Shown piece by piece: positions 51,204-58,160 of a DNA stretch of 61,039 nt; position 1 is the stretch's first letter, and every line of letters starts with the position of its first letter. Source of the DNA: Kitasatospora phosalacinea (GTDB lineage: Bacteria > Actinomycetota > Actinomycetes > Streptomycetales > Streptomycetaceae). The position numbers and the translations under genes were made by a program. The stretch lies in NCBI RefSeq assembly GCF_030268885.1, contig NZ_BSSA01000041.1, positions 1 through 61,039 of the forward strand, read 5' to 3'. Below the pieces are notes generated by a model that was not told the origin of the DNA, searched no databases, and was given only the letters and a program-made list of their open reading frames with translations.

Positions 51204-52034
51204 CTACTGGGGCCCCTCGGCCACGGCCCGGTCCGCCGCCGCCGGATCCAGCGGTTCCGCATCCCGGCGCAGCCACAGGAAGTACTCCACGTTCCCCGAC
51301 GGCCCCGGCAGCGGCGACGCCGCCACCGCCCGCACCCCCAGGCCCACCGCCAGGGCCTGCCCCGCGACCTGCCGGATCGTCTCCGCCCGCAGCTCCGGCG
51401 AGCGCACCACCCCGCCCGAACCCAGCCGCTCCTTGCCGATCTCGAACTGCGGCTTCACCATCAGCACCAGGTCCGCGTCCGGCGCCGCGCAGCCCGCCAG
51501 CGCGGGCAGCACCAGGCCCAGCGAGATGAACGACAGGTCGCCCACCACCAGGTCGACCGGCTCCCCGCCGATCAGCTCCGGCGTCAACTCCCGCACGTTG
51601 GTGCGGTCCATCACCGTCACCCGCTCGTCGCTCTGCAACGACCAGGCCAACTGCCCGTAGCCGACGTCCACCGCCAGCACGTGCGCCGCCCCCGCCCGCA
51701 GCAGCACGTCGGTGAACCCGCCGGTCGACGCGCCCGCGTCCAGCGCCCGGCGGCCCGCCACCACCAGGCCCTGCGGCACGAACGCCGCGAACGCGCCCGC
51801 CAGCTTGTGCCCGCCGCGCGACACGTAGTCCGGGTCCGCGTCGTCCTTGGCGACCACCACCGCCGCCGCGGTCTCCACCTGCGTCGCGGGCTTCGTCGCC
51901 ACCGCCCCGCCCACCGTCACCCGGCCCGCCGCGATCAACTCGCTCGCGTGCTCCCGCGAACGGGCCAGCTTGCGGCGCACCAGCTCCGCGTCCAGACGGC
52001 GTCGTGCCACTGCCACTGCTACGTCAGCTCCCAC
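51204..52034 (-). CDS. tlyA: TlyA-family rRNA 2'-O-methyltransferase
   Basis: This protein of about 276 residues has an N-terminal S4-like RNA-binding domain (RRLDAELVRRKLARSREHAS, then ELIAAGRVTVGG). An FtsJ-type SAM-dependent methyltransferase domain follows (GRRALDAGASTGGFTDVLLR, VVGDLSFISLGLVL, VLMVKPQFEIGKERLG). In mycobacteria TlyA methylates 16S and 23S rRNA cytidines and affects capreomycin sensitivity. The GTG start at 52034 is uncertain, as later GTGs are possible. It lies 12 bp downstream of a small ORF. Confidence 0.92.
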   Translation of the reverse strand: MGADVAVAVARRRLDAELVRRKLARSREHASELIAAGRVTVGGAVATKPATQVETAAAVVVAKDDADPDYVSRGGHKLAGAFAAFVPQGLVVAGRRALDAGASTGGFTDVLLRAGAAHVLAVDVGYGQLAWSLQSDERVTVMDRTNVRELTPELIGGEPVDLVVGDLSFISLGLVLPALAGCAAPDADLVLMVKPQFEIGKERLGSGGVVRSPELRAETIRQVAGQALAVGLGVRAVAASPLPGPSGNVEYFLWLRRDAEPLDPAAADRAVAEGPQ

Positions 52035-52046
52035 ATCGGACGGACC

Positions 52047-52211
52047 TCACCCGCGGTCCAGCGCCGCGAGCGTCGCGGCGAGCCGCGCATGGACATCTTC
52101 GTACACCTCGGCGCACCGCTCCGCCCCTACCCCGTCCGCCTCCCCCAGCCGGTCCAGCGCCCCGTCCACCTCGGCCACGCCCGTACGGACGACCCCCTCA
52201 CTCACCGCCAC
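52047..52211 (-). CDS. Small conserved hypothetical protein upstream of tlyA
   Basis: This peptide of about 52-54 residues (GTG at 52211 or 52205) overlaps the end of the histone-like gene and ends 12 bp before tlyA. Its sequence (TGVAEVDGALDRLGEADGVG, then YEDVHARLAATLAALDRG) is helical and acidic, not the low-complexity type of its neighbour. The position between two coupled genes supports translation. I believe similar peptides occur at this place in other streptomycetes, but that is from memory. Function unknown. Confidence 0.65.
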   Translation of the reverse strand: MAVSEGVVRTGVAEVDGALDRLGEADGVGAERCAEVYEDVHARLAATLAALDRG

Positions 52212-53781
52212 CACCCGCCCCGGGCTCCACGCCGCCCTCCGCGGACGCGGCAGCGCGCTCGGCCACCGCCCGCGGCGAGGGCGCAGCCGACCCGGCCGCG
52301 GACCCGCGCGGCGCCGAACGCTTCGCCGCCGCCTTCTTCGCCGCCGCCTTCTTCGCAGGCAGCGGTGCACTCGGAGACACCCCGGCCGGAACCGACGGCT
52401 GCGCGACGGACTCCCCGGCCGCCTTCTTCACCGCCGCCTTCTTCGCCACCGCCCGCGGCGAGGGCGCAGCCGACCCGGCCGCGGACTTGCGGGACGCCGA
52501 ACGCTTCGCCGCCGACTTCTTCGCGGGCAGCGGCGCACTCGGGAGCGCCTCGGCCGGAACCGACGACTGCGCGACGGACTCCCCCGCAGCCGCCTTCTTC
52601 GCCGCCGACTTCTTCGCCGCCGTCTTCTTCGCGGGCAGCGGCGCACTCGGAGACGTCTCGCCCGGAACCGACGGCCGAGCAGCCGACGCCTCCCCAGCCG
52701 CCTTCTCCGCCACCACCCGCGGCGAGGGCGCAGCCGACCCGGCTACGGACCCACGGGACGCCGAACGCTTCGCCGGGGCCTTCTTCGCCGCCGACTTCTT
52801 CGCGGGCAGCGGCGCACTCGGGAACGCCTCGGCCGAAACCGTCGACTGCGCGACGGACTCCCCCGCAGCCGCCTTCTTCGCCGCCGACTTCTTCGCCGCC
52901 GTCTTCTTCGCGGGCAGCGGCGCACTCGGAGACGCCTCGGCCGGAACCGACGGCCGAGCAGCCGACGCCTCCCCAGCCGCCTTCTCCGCCACCACCCGCG
53001 GCGAGGGCGCAGCCGACCCGGCCGCGGGCTTGCGCGGCACCGAGCGCTTCGCCGTCGCCTGCTTGGCCGCCGCGCCCTTGCGGGCGGCCGCCTTGCGGGC
53101 CGGGGCCCGTCGCGGGCCCGCGGGCGCGCCGTCCGCCGAGCCCTCGCCGCCCACCGCCGGGGCCTGTCGCGCCGCGGCCTTCTGCACGTCCGACGCCGAA
53201 CCGGCCGCCTGCTTGCGGGCGGCCGTCCTGCGGGCCGTCGCCGCCTTCCGCTCCGCGGCCGCCGAGGCGCCCTCCGGCTGCAGGAGGCTCTCCGGCTCCA
53301 CCAGGCCCTCCGCCAGGCCCTCCACCGGGCCCTCCTCCGGGGCGTCCGGTTCCGCGTCCCAGCCCGCGTCGAACAGGCCCTGGGCCCGGGCCGCCGGGCG
53401 CACCACGGGGCGCTCCTCCGGCTCCTCCTCGGGCTTCCCGGTCTCCCCGGTCTCCCCGGCGGTGGTCGGCTCCTCGACCTCCCGGAGCTTGGACTCCAGG
53501 AAGCTCAGGACGACGCCGACCTTCACCACCTGGTCGCCGACCTTCTCGAAGACCCGCTCCACCTCGCCCCGGGCCACCCCGGCCACCAGGTCGACCCCGG
53601 CCCGTCCGGCCGTCACCACCTCCCCGGCGAGGACGCGCAACTGCTCGACGCCGGGCGGCAGTTCACCACCCTGCTGGATCAGCCCCCCGGCCGTGTCCAG
53701 CACCCGGCGGCCAGCCTCCTCGGCGATCTCCGCCGCCGCCACCAGTACGCCCCGCACACCCCGCACCGCGTCCTGCAGCAT
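52198..53781 (-). CDS. Histone-tail-like Lys/Ala/Pro repeat protein with helical N-terminal domain
   Basis: This 527-residue protein has a coiled-coil, phasin-like N-terminal region of about 105 residues (MLQDAVRGVRGVLVAAAEIA, VFEKVGDQVVKVGVVLSFLE). An acidic linker and a long basic repeat region follow, rich in PAKKTAAKKSAAKKAA and SAAPSPR motifs. The layout recalls mycobacterial HBHA and actinobacterial histone-like proteins, which bind DNA or polyanions through such tails. Two long in-frame repeats are 93 codons apart. The ATG at 53781 has AGAGGAGG. It precedes the small ORF and tlyA. DNA binding is inferred. Confidence 0.85.
   Translation of the reverse strand: MLQDAVRGVRGVLVAAAEIAEEAGRRVLDTAGGLIQQGGELPPGVEQLRVLAGEVVTAGRAGVDLVAGVARGEVERVFEKVGDQVVKVGVVLSFLESKLREVEEPTTAGETGETGKPEEEPEERPVVRPAARAQGLFDAGWDAEPDAPEEGPVEGLAEGLVEPESLLQPEGASAAAERKAATARRTAARKQAAGSASDVQKAAARQAPAVGGEGSADGAPAGPRRAPARKAAARKGAAAKQATAKRSVPRKPAAGSAAPSPRVVAEKAAGEASAARPSVPAEASPSAPLPAKKTAAKKSAAKKAAAGESVAQSTVSAEAFPSAPLPAKKSAAKKAPAKRSASRGSVAGSAAPSPRVVAEKAAGEASAARPSVPGETSPSAPLPAKKTAAKKSAAKKAAAGESVAQSSVPAEALPSAPLPAKKSAAKRSASRKSAAGSAAPSPRAVAKKAAVKKAAGESVAQPSVPAGVSPSAPLPAKKAAAKKAAAKRSAPRGSAAGSAAPSPRAVAERAAASAEGGVEPGAGGGGE
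52263..53020. repeat. In-frame tandem repeats within the histone-like gene
   Basis: The coding block starting GCGAGGGCGCAGCCGACC on the plus strand recurs near 52275, 52458, 52722 and 53000. The stretch of about 160 bp from 52582 is nearly identical to that from 52861 (offset 279 bp, 93 codons). They encode PAKK/SAAPSPR units and are candidates for slippage or recombination. Confidence 0.8.
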
Positions 53782-53924
53782 CCGTCTGCCTCCTCTGCGG
53801 CCGGCTCTCCGACCGGCCGTCCGCACGGCTTCCCGCACCGACGCTACCCGTTCCCGGCCGTCGCCGTACGGTGCTGCGCTAGCGTGGAGCGCCGAACGAC
53901 CACCGACGGGAGCAAGCCGCACAC

Positions 53925-54272
53925 ATGGCCACCACCGAGGAGTGCCGCACCGCGCTGGAACAGCTCAGCCGCAACCTGGCGGCCGCGGGCGGCGACATCC
54001 GCAAGGCGGCCGCCCTCGACCGCTCCCTCAGCTGCCACCTCACCGACCTCGACCTGACCTTCACCGGCCGCCTCGCCGACGGGCAGCTCACCGGCATCAC
54101 CGACGCCCCCGGCCCGCCCGCCGCCAAGGCCGACATCAGGCTCACCACCACCGGCGACGACCTGGTCGCCCTGGTCGACGGCCGGCTCTCCTTCCCCACC
54201 GCCTGGGCCACCGGCCGCCTCAAGCTCGACGCGAGCTTCCGCGACCTGCTGCGCCTGCGCACCCTGCTCTGA
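53925..54272 (+). CDS. SCP2 sterol-binding-domain-like protein
   Basis: This 115-residue protein has an SCP2-like fold signature: a strand-rich middle (LTDLDLTFTGRLADGQLTGI, ADIRLTTTGDDLVALVDGRL) and a C-terminal FPTAWATGRLKLDASFRDLL segment. SCP2 domains bind lipids non-specifically; many streptomycete versions lack a known ligand. It is divergent from the histone-like gene, with about 140 bp between. Confidence 0.87.
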   Translation: MATTEECRTALEQLSRNLAAAGGDIRKAAALDRSLSCHLTDLDLTFTGRLADGQLTGITDAPGPPAAKADIRLTTTGDDLVALVDGRLSFPTAWATGRLKLDASFRDLLRLRTLL

Positions 54273-54303
54273 ACCCCCGGCCCGGCCGGACGGGAACGGC
54301 AGG

Positions 54304-54927
54304 TCAGCAGGCCTGCCGCTCCAGTCCCGGGGCGGACGCCGGGCCCGACCACTCCAGCGGCTCCACGCTCTGCGCCGTGCCGTCGTCCCGGAGCACCCGC
54401 GGCGTCATCGGGCCCACCGGCAGGGACTCGCCCATCAGGACGTAGGTGCGGCGGACGCCGCCCGCCACCTGGTCGGCGCCCAGGTCGAACAGCGTCTCCG
54501 GCTGCGCGCCGCAGGAGGCGCCCGCCACCCGCTCCCCGTCCACGTCGAGCACCAGCAGCCAGCGCCGCTCGTACAGCGCGCTGGAGGTGATCCGGACCAG
54601 CGGCCCGGACACCGGCGGGTCGGCAGCCGCGTGCAGGCAGAGGAACGCCCCCTGATGGAGCGCGCCCAGGCAGCGCCGACCGTCCGACAGCGTCCAGGCG
54701 AAGAGCCGGGCGCCGCCCAGCAGACCGGCCTGGTGCACCGAATCCGGCAGCACCGGCTCGCCCACCAGTTCCTCCGACATCAGCCGCACGGCGTCGTCCA
54801 CCGAGAGCGACGCCTCCCCGGAGGCCGAGTCGGACGCCGGACTCGGCCCGGACGTGCACCCCGCCAGCGCCGACACCAGCAGCACCGCGCAGCCGACCGC
54901 TGCCGCCACGCCTCCCCGTCCGCGCAC
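54304..54927 (-). CDS. Secreted lipoprotein of unknown function
   Basis: This 207-residue lipoprotein has a signal with lipobox LAGC (Cys24), a Ser/Pro/Ala-rich linker and a domain of about 165 residues. That domain has three further cysteines (RRCLGALHQGAFLC, GASCG), possibly disulfide-bonded. I do not recognise a domain. The GTG start at 54927 is preceded by a G-rich stretch. It lies 70 bp downstream of the HAD phosphatase gene on the same strand and could be cotranscribed. Confidence 0.8.
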   Translation of the reverse strand: MRGRGGVAAAVGCAVLLVSALAGCTSGPSPASDSASGEASLSVDDAVRLMSEELVGEPVLPDSVHQAGLLGGARLFAWTLSDGRRCLGALHQGAFLCLHAAADPPVSGPLVRITSSALYERRWLLVLDVDGERVAGASCGAQPETLFDLGADQVAGGVRRTYVLMGESLPVGPMTPRVLRDDGTAQSVEPLEWSGPASAPGLERQAC

Positions 54928-54997
54928 CGTCCCACCCCCGGAGGACGACTCGAGCCGCCCCGGGGCCTACCCGCTCCGGCCCGCCGTCCACCGGCCG

Positions 54998-56041
54998 TCA
55001 GCCCGCCGCGGGCAGAGCCGCCAGCGCCTTCGCCGAGTCCGCGGCGGCGTCGTGCGCGTCCGCCCACGTCCAGGCCGCCGCGCACAGCGCCCGCAGCGCG
55101 TCGATCCGGGTGCCCGCGCCGTCCAGCGCCAGCACGCCGCCGTCCGCGGCCGCCGTCCAGCCGCCGCAGCCGAACCGGCCGCCGCCCAACGCCGCCACCT
55201 CGGGCTGCGCCTCCAGCAGGCCCCGCAGGTCCTCCGCCAGGTACGTCGGACGGTGCTCGGGCGCGGCGGCCAGCACCTGCTCGGGCGTGGCGATGCCGGT
55301 GAACACCAGCAGCGAGTCCACCCCGCCGTTGAACGCGCCCTCGATGTCGGTGTCCAACCGGTCCCCGACCACCAGCGGACGCTTCGCGCCCGTCCGCAGC
55401 ACCGTCTCCCGGTGCATCGGCGGCAGCGGCTTGCCCGCCACCTCCGGCACCACGCCGGTCGCCGCCTGCACCGCCGCCACCAGCGTCCCGTTGCCCGGCG
55501 CGACGCCGCGCGCCGTCGGGATCGACAGGTCGGTGTTCGACGCCACCCACGGCAGCCCCCGGCCCACCGCGTACGCGGCCTCCGCCAGGTCCGTCCAGCC
55601 CACCGACGGGTCGTAGCCCTGCGCCACCGCCGCCGGGTCGTCCTCCAGCGAACGCACCGGCACCAGCCCGCGCTCCTCCAGCGCCTCCACCAGCCCCGCC
55701 CCGCCGACCACCAGCACCCGCGACCCGGCCGGCACCTTCTCCGCCACCAGCCGCGCCGCCGCCTGCGCCGAGTTGATCACGTCCGCGGGCTCGGCCGGCA
55801 CGCCCAGCTCCGTCAGGTGCCCGGCCACCACCCGCGGCGGCCGCGACGCGTTGTTCGTGACGTACGCCAGCCGCATCCCGGCCGCCCGCGCCCGCTCCAG
55901 CGACTCCACCGCGTGGACGATCGCGTGCGGCCCGGCGTACACCACCCCGTCCAGGTCCAGCAGCGCCGTGTCGTACGCCTCCGTCAGCGCCACCGCACTG
56001 GCCCCCGGCACCTTCCGCACCGCCGCGGCGTTCTCCGTCAT
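54998..56041 (-). CDS. HAD-IIA family phosphatase
   Basis: This 347-residue NagD/4-nitrophenylphosphatase-like hydrolase has motif I LLDLDGVVYAG (nucleophile Asp about 30), motif II YVTNNASRPP, motif III lysine in AGKPLPPMH, and motif IV VVGDRLDTDIEGAFNGG. It probably dephosphorylates phosphoglycolate, pyridoxal phosphate or another small metabolite. The last 80 residues form an extra domain common in actinobacterial versions. The ATG at 56041 has GGTGGAG. Confidence 0.92.
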   Translation of the reverse strand: MTENAAAVRKVPGASAVALTEAYDTALLDLDGVVYAGPHAIVHAVESLERARAAGMRLAYVTNNASRPPRVVAGHLTELGVPAEPADVINSAQAAARLVAEKVPAGSRVLVVGGAGLVEALEERGLVPVRSLEDDPAAVAQGYDPSVGWTDLAEAAYAVGRGLPWVASNTDLSIPTARGVAPGNGTLVAAVQAATGVVPEVAGKPLPPMHRETVLRTGAKRPLVVGDRLDTDIEGAFNGGVDSLLVFTGIATPEQVLAAAPEHRPTYLAEDLRGLLEAQPEVAALGGGRFGCGGWTAAADGGVLALDGAGTRIDALRALCAAAWTWADAHDAAADSAKALAALPAAG

Positions 56042-56119
56042 CGCTGCTCCACCCTCGCTCACCTCGAAGTACCGAAGTCCCCGGCCCGGGTCACCCCGCA
56101 CCGCACGGACACCGCCACC

Positions 56120-56695
56120 CTATGGCGCCGCCGGGTCCTCCGGGGGCGCCAGGTACCCGGGCGCCCCCGGCAGCAGCGGGCCGTACGCCCCCGCCCGGGC
56201 CGCCAGCGTCGCCCTGGTCTGCCGCAGCGCCGCCTGGTAGTGCCGGTTGCCCGGCTGCATCGCCACCGCCAGCGCCAGGTGCTCCGCCGAGGTCTCGAAG
56301 TCGCCCAGCCGGGCCGCCGACACCCCCCACCCGAACTGCGCGTAGTCGTCCGACGGGTCGGCCTCCGCCACCGCCCGGAAGCTCTCCAGCGCCTGCCCGT
56401 ACTGCCCCGCGTCGAACTGCGCCCGCGCCAGCGCCTCCCGGATCGAGCCCGACCCCGGCTCCGCCTCCGCCGCCCGCGCCAGCAGCTGCACCGCGGCCGC
56501 CGGGTGCTTCTCCTCCAGCAGCCGCACCCCGCGCCGGTACCAGTCGTACACCCCGCCGCCCGGCACCCCGCCGTTCCCGCCGCCGTTCCCGCCCCCGTCC
56601 GCGCTGCCACCCTCGTACGCCCGGTCGCCCATCGCCGCTACCCCGCTTCCCTGCTCGCCCCGCCCGGCGCCCCTGGCCCGGCCGTCCGTCCTCAT
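56120..56695 (-). CDS. Small TPR protein
   Basis: This 191-residue protein has a Gly-rich N-terminal 45 residues. About three tetratricopeptide repeats follow (WYRRGVRLLEEKHPAAAVQL, AREALARAQ-type helices, AQFGWGVSAARLGDFETSAE), then a Pro-rich tail. TPRs mediate protein contacts; the partner is unknown. The ATG at 56695 has GGGAG at 7 bp; an internal ATG at 56632 is an alternative. It is upstream of the HAD gene on the same strand and divergent from the DUF1015 gene. Confidence 0.85.
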   Translation of the reverse strand: MRTDGRARGAGRGEQGSGVAAMGDRAYEGGSADGGGNGGGNGGVPGGGVYDWYRRGVRLLEEKHPAAAVQLLARAAEAEPGSGSIREALARAQFDAGQYGQALESFRAVAEADPSDDYAQFGWGVSAARLGDFETSAEHLALAVAMQPGNRHYQAALRQTRATLAARAGAYGPLLPGAPGYLAPPEDPAAP

Positions 56696-56727
56696 CGCGA
56701 TCTCCCAACAAGGACTACCCGGCTAAC

Positions 56728-58092
56728 ATGCCCAGAATGAGCGCCCCTCGTGCCGAAACCGGCAACGAGCCCTCGGGCGGCCCCGGAGACCCCGGGCACG
56801 TCGCCACCGCAGGGCTCTCCCTGTCCCCGTTCCGCGGCCTGCGCTACGACCCGCACCGGGTCGGCGACCTGGCCGCGGTCACCTCCCCGCCGTACGACGT
56901 GGTCGACCCCGGACGGCGCCTGGACCTGGAGACCGCGGACCCGCACAACATCGTCCGGCTGATCCTGCCCCGCCCCGAACCCGAGGACGCCAGCGACCGC
57001 CCCGACCGCGACACCCGCTACCGGCACGCCGCCCGCCTGCTCCGCGACTGGCGCCAGCAGGGCGTCCTGGCCGCCGACCCGCGCCCCGCCCTGTACGTCT
57101 ACGAGCAGCGCACCCCCTCCGGCACCCTCCAGCGCGGCCTGATCGGCGCCCTCGCCGTCAGCGGCCCCGAAGCGGGCGTCGTCCTCCCGCACGAGGACGT
57201 CATGCCCAAGCCCGTCGCCGACCGGGTCGGCCTGATGCGCACCACCCGGGCCAACCTCGAACCGCTGCTGCTCACCTACCGCGGCCACGGCCGCGCCGCC
57301 GAGGTCATCGAACGCGCCGCCGCCACCGACCCGCTGCTCGCCACCACCACCAGCGACGGCACCCACCACCGCCTGTGGGCCCTCACCGACCCCGCCGACC
57401 TGAGCGCCGTCACCCGCGACCTCGCCACCTGCCGCGCCCTGATCGCCGACGGCCACCACCGCTGGGAGATGTACCTGCGGCTGCAGCGCGAGCACCGCCA
57501 CCTGCCCCGCAGCCCCTGGGACCGCGGCCTGGTCCTGCTCGTCGACACCGACCGCTACCCGCTGCGGGTCCGCGCCATCCACCGCGTCCTGCAGCGCCTC
57601 CCGCTGGACGCCGCGCTCACCGCCCTCGACCCCGCCGCCTGGCAGGTCGCCGAACTGCCCGGCACCCTCCCCGACGCCCTGCACGCCCTCGCCGAGGCCC
57701 ACCACGCGCCCGGCAACTCCTTCGTCCTCACCGCCGGGGACGGCCGCTTCCACCTCCTCACCGGCCCCGACGAGGCCACCCTCGCCGCCGCCGTCCGCCG
57801 CGACCGCCCCGAGGAGTGGCGCCGCCTGGACGCCACCGTCCTGCACTCCGTCCTGCTCGACCGCACCTGGCACGTCCCCGACAGCCCCGAGCACATCGGC
57901 TACCTGCACTCCGCCGAGGCCGCCGTCCGCGAAGCCGCCCGCACCGGCGGCACCGCCGTCCTGCTCCACCCCGTCGAGGAACGCGTCGTGCGCCGCCTCG
58001 CCGAACAGGGCGTCACCATGCCCCGCAAGTCCACCTCCTTCGGCCCGAAACCGGCCACCGGACTGGTCCTGCGCTCCCTCGAACTCGGCTGA
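56728..58092 (+). CDS. DUF1015 domain protein
   Basis: This 454-residue protein shows the DUF1015 pattern: SPFRGLRYDPHRVGDLAAVT, then SPPYDVVDP, HNIVRLILP, an RDTRYRHAARLLRDW helix and ALIADGHHRWEMYLRLQ. Bacterial DUF1015 proteins are widespread; links to serine/sulfoquinovose-like kinase chemistry have been suggested for some, but the reaction here is unknown. The ATG at 56728 is weakly supported (AAGGAC 13 bp upstream) and another ATG lies at 56737. Confidence 0.85.
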   Translation: MPRMSAPRAETGNEPSGGPGDPGHVATAGLSLSPFRGLRYDPHRVGDLAAVTSPPYDVVDPGRRLDLETADPHNIVRLILPRPEPEDASDRPDRDTRYRHAARLLRDWRQQGVLAADPRPALYVYEQRTPSGTLQRGLIGALAVSGPEAGVVLPHEDVMPKPVADRVGLMRTTRANLEPLLLTYRGHGRAAEVIERAAATDPLLATTTSDGTHHRLWALTDPADLSAVTRDLATCRALIADGHHRWEMYLRLQREHRHLPRSPWDRGLVLLVDTDRYPLRVRAIHRVLQRLPLDAALTALDPAAWQVAELPGTLPDALHALAEAHHAPGNSFVLTAGDGRFHLLTGPDEATLAAAVRRDRPEEWRRLDATVLHSVLLDRTWHVPDSPEHIGYLHSAEAAVREAARTGGTAVLLHPVEERVVRRLAEQGVTMPRKSTSFGPKPATGLVLRSLELG

Positions 58093-58114
58093 GCCACCCG
58101 CCCGGCCCACGGGA

Positions 58115-58147
58115 AAGGCCCCCGCTCCTACCCGGAACGGGGGCCTT
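58115..58147. terminator. Bidirectional stem-loop between convergent genes
   Basis: AAGGCCCCCG (58115-58124) pairs with CGGGGGCCTT (58138-58147), between the DUF1015 gene and the convergent Arg/Gly-rich gene. Terminal A/T pairs give short U-runs in both directions. Confidence 0.7.
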
Positions 58148-58160
58148 CACCGCTTGCTCG

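Noticed and set aside
52263..53020. CRISPR or mobile repeat array
   Set aside because: The repeats are in frame and encode regular Lys/Ala/Pro units of one protein.
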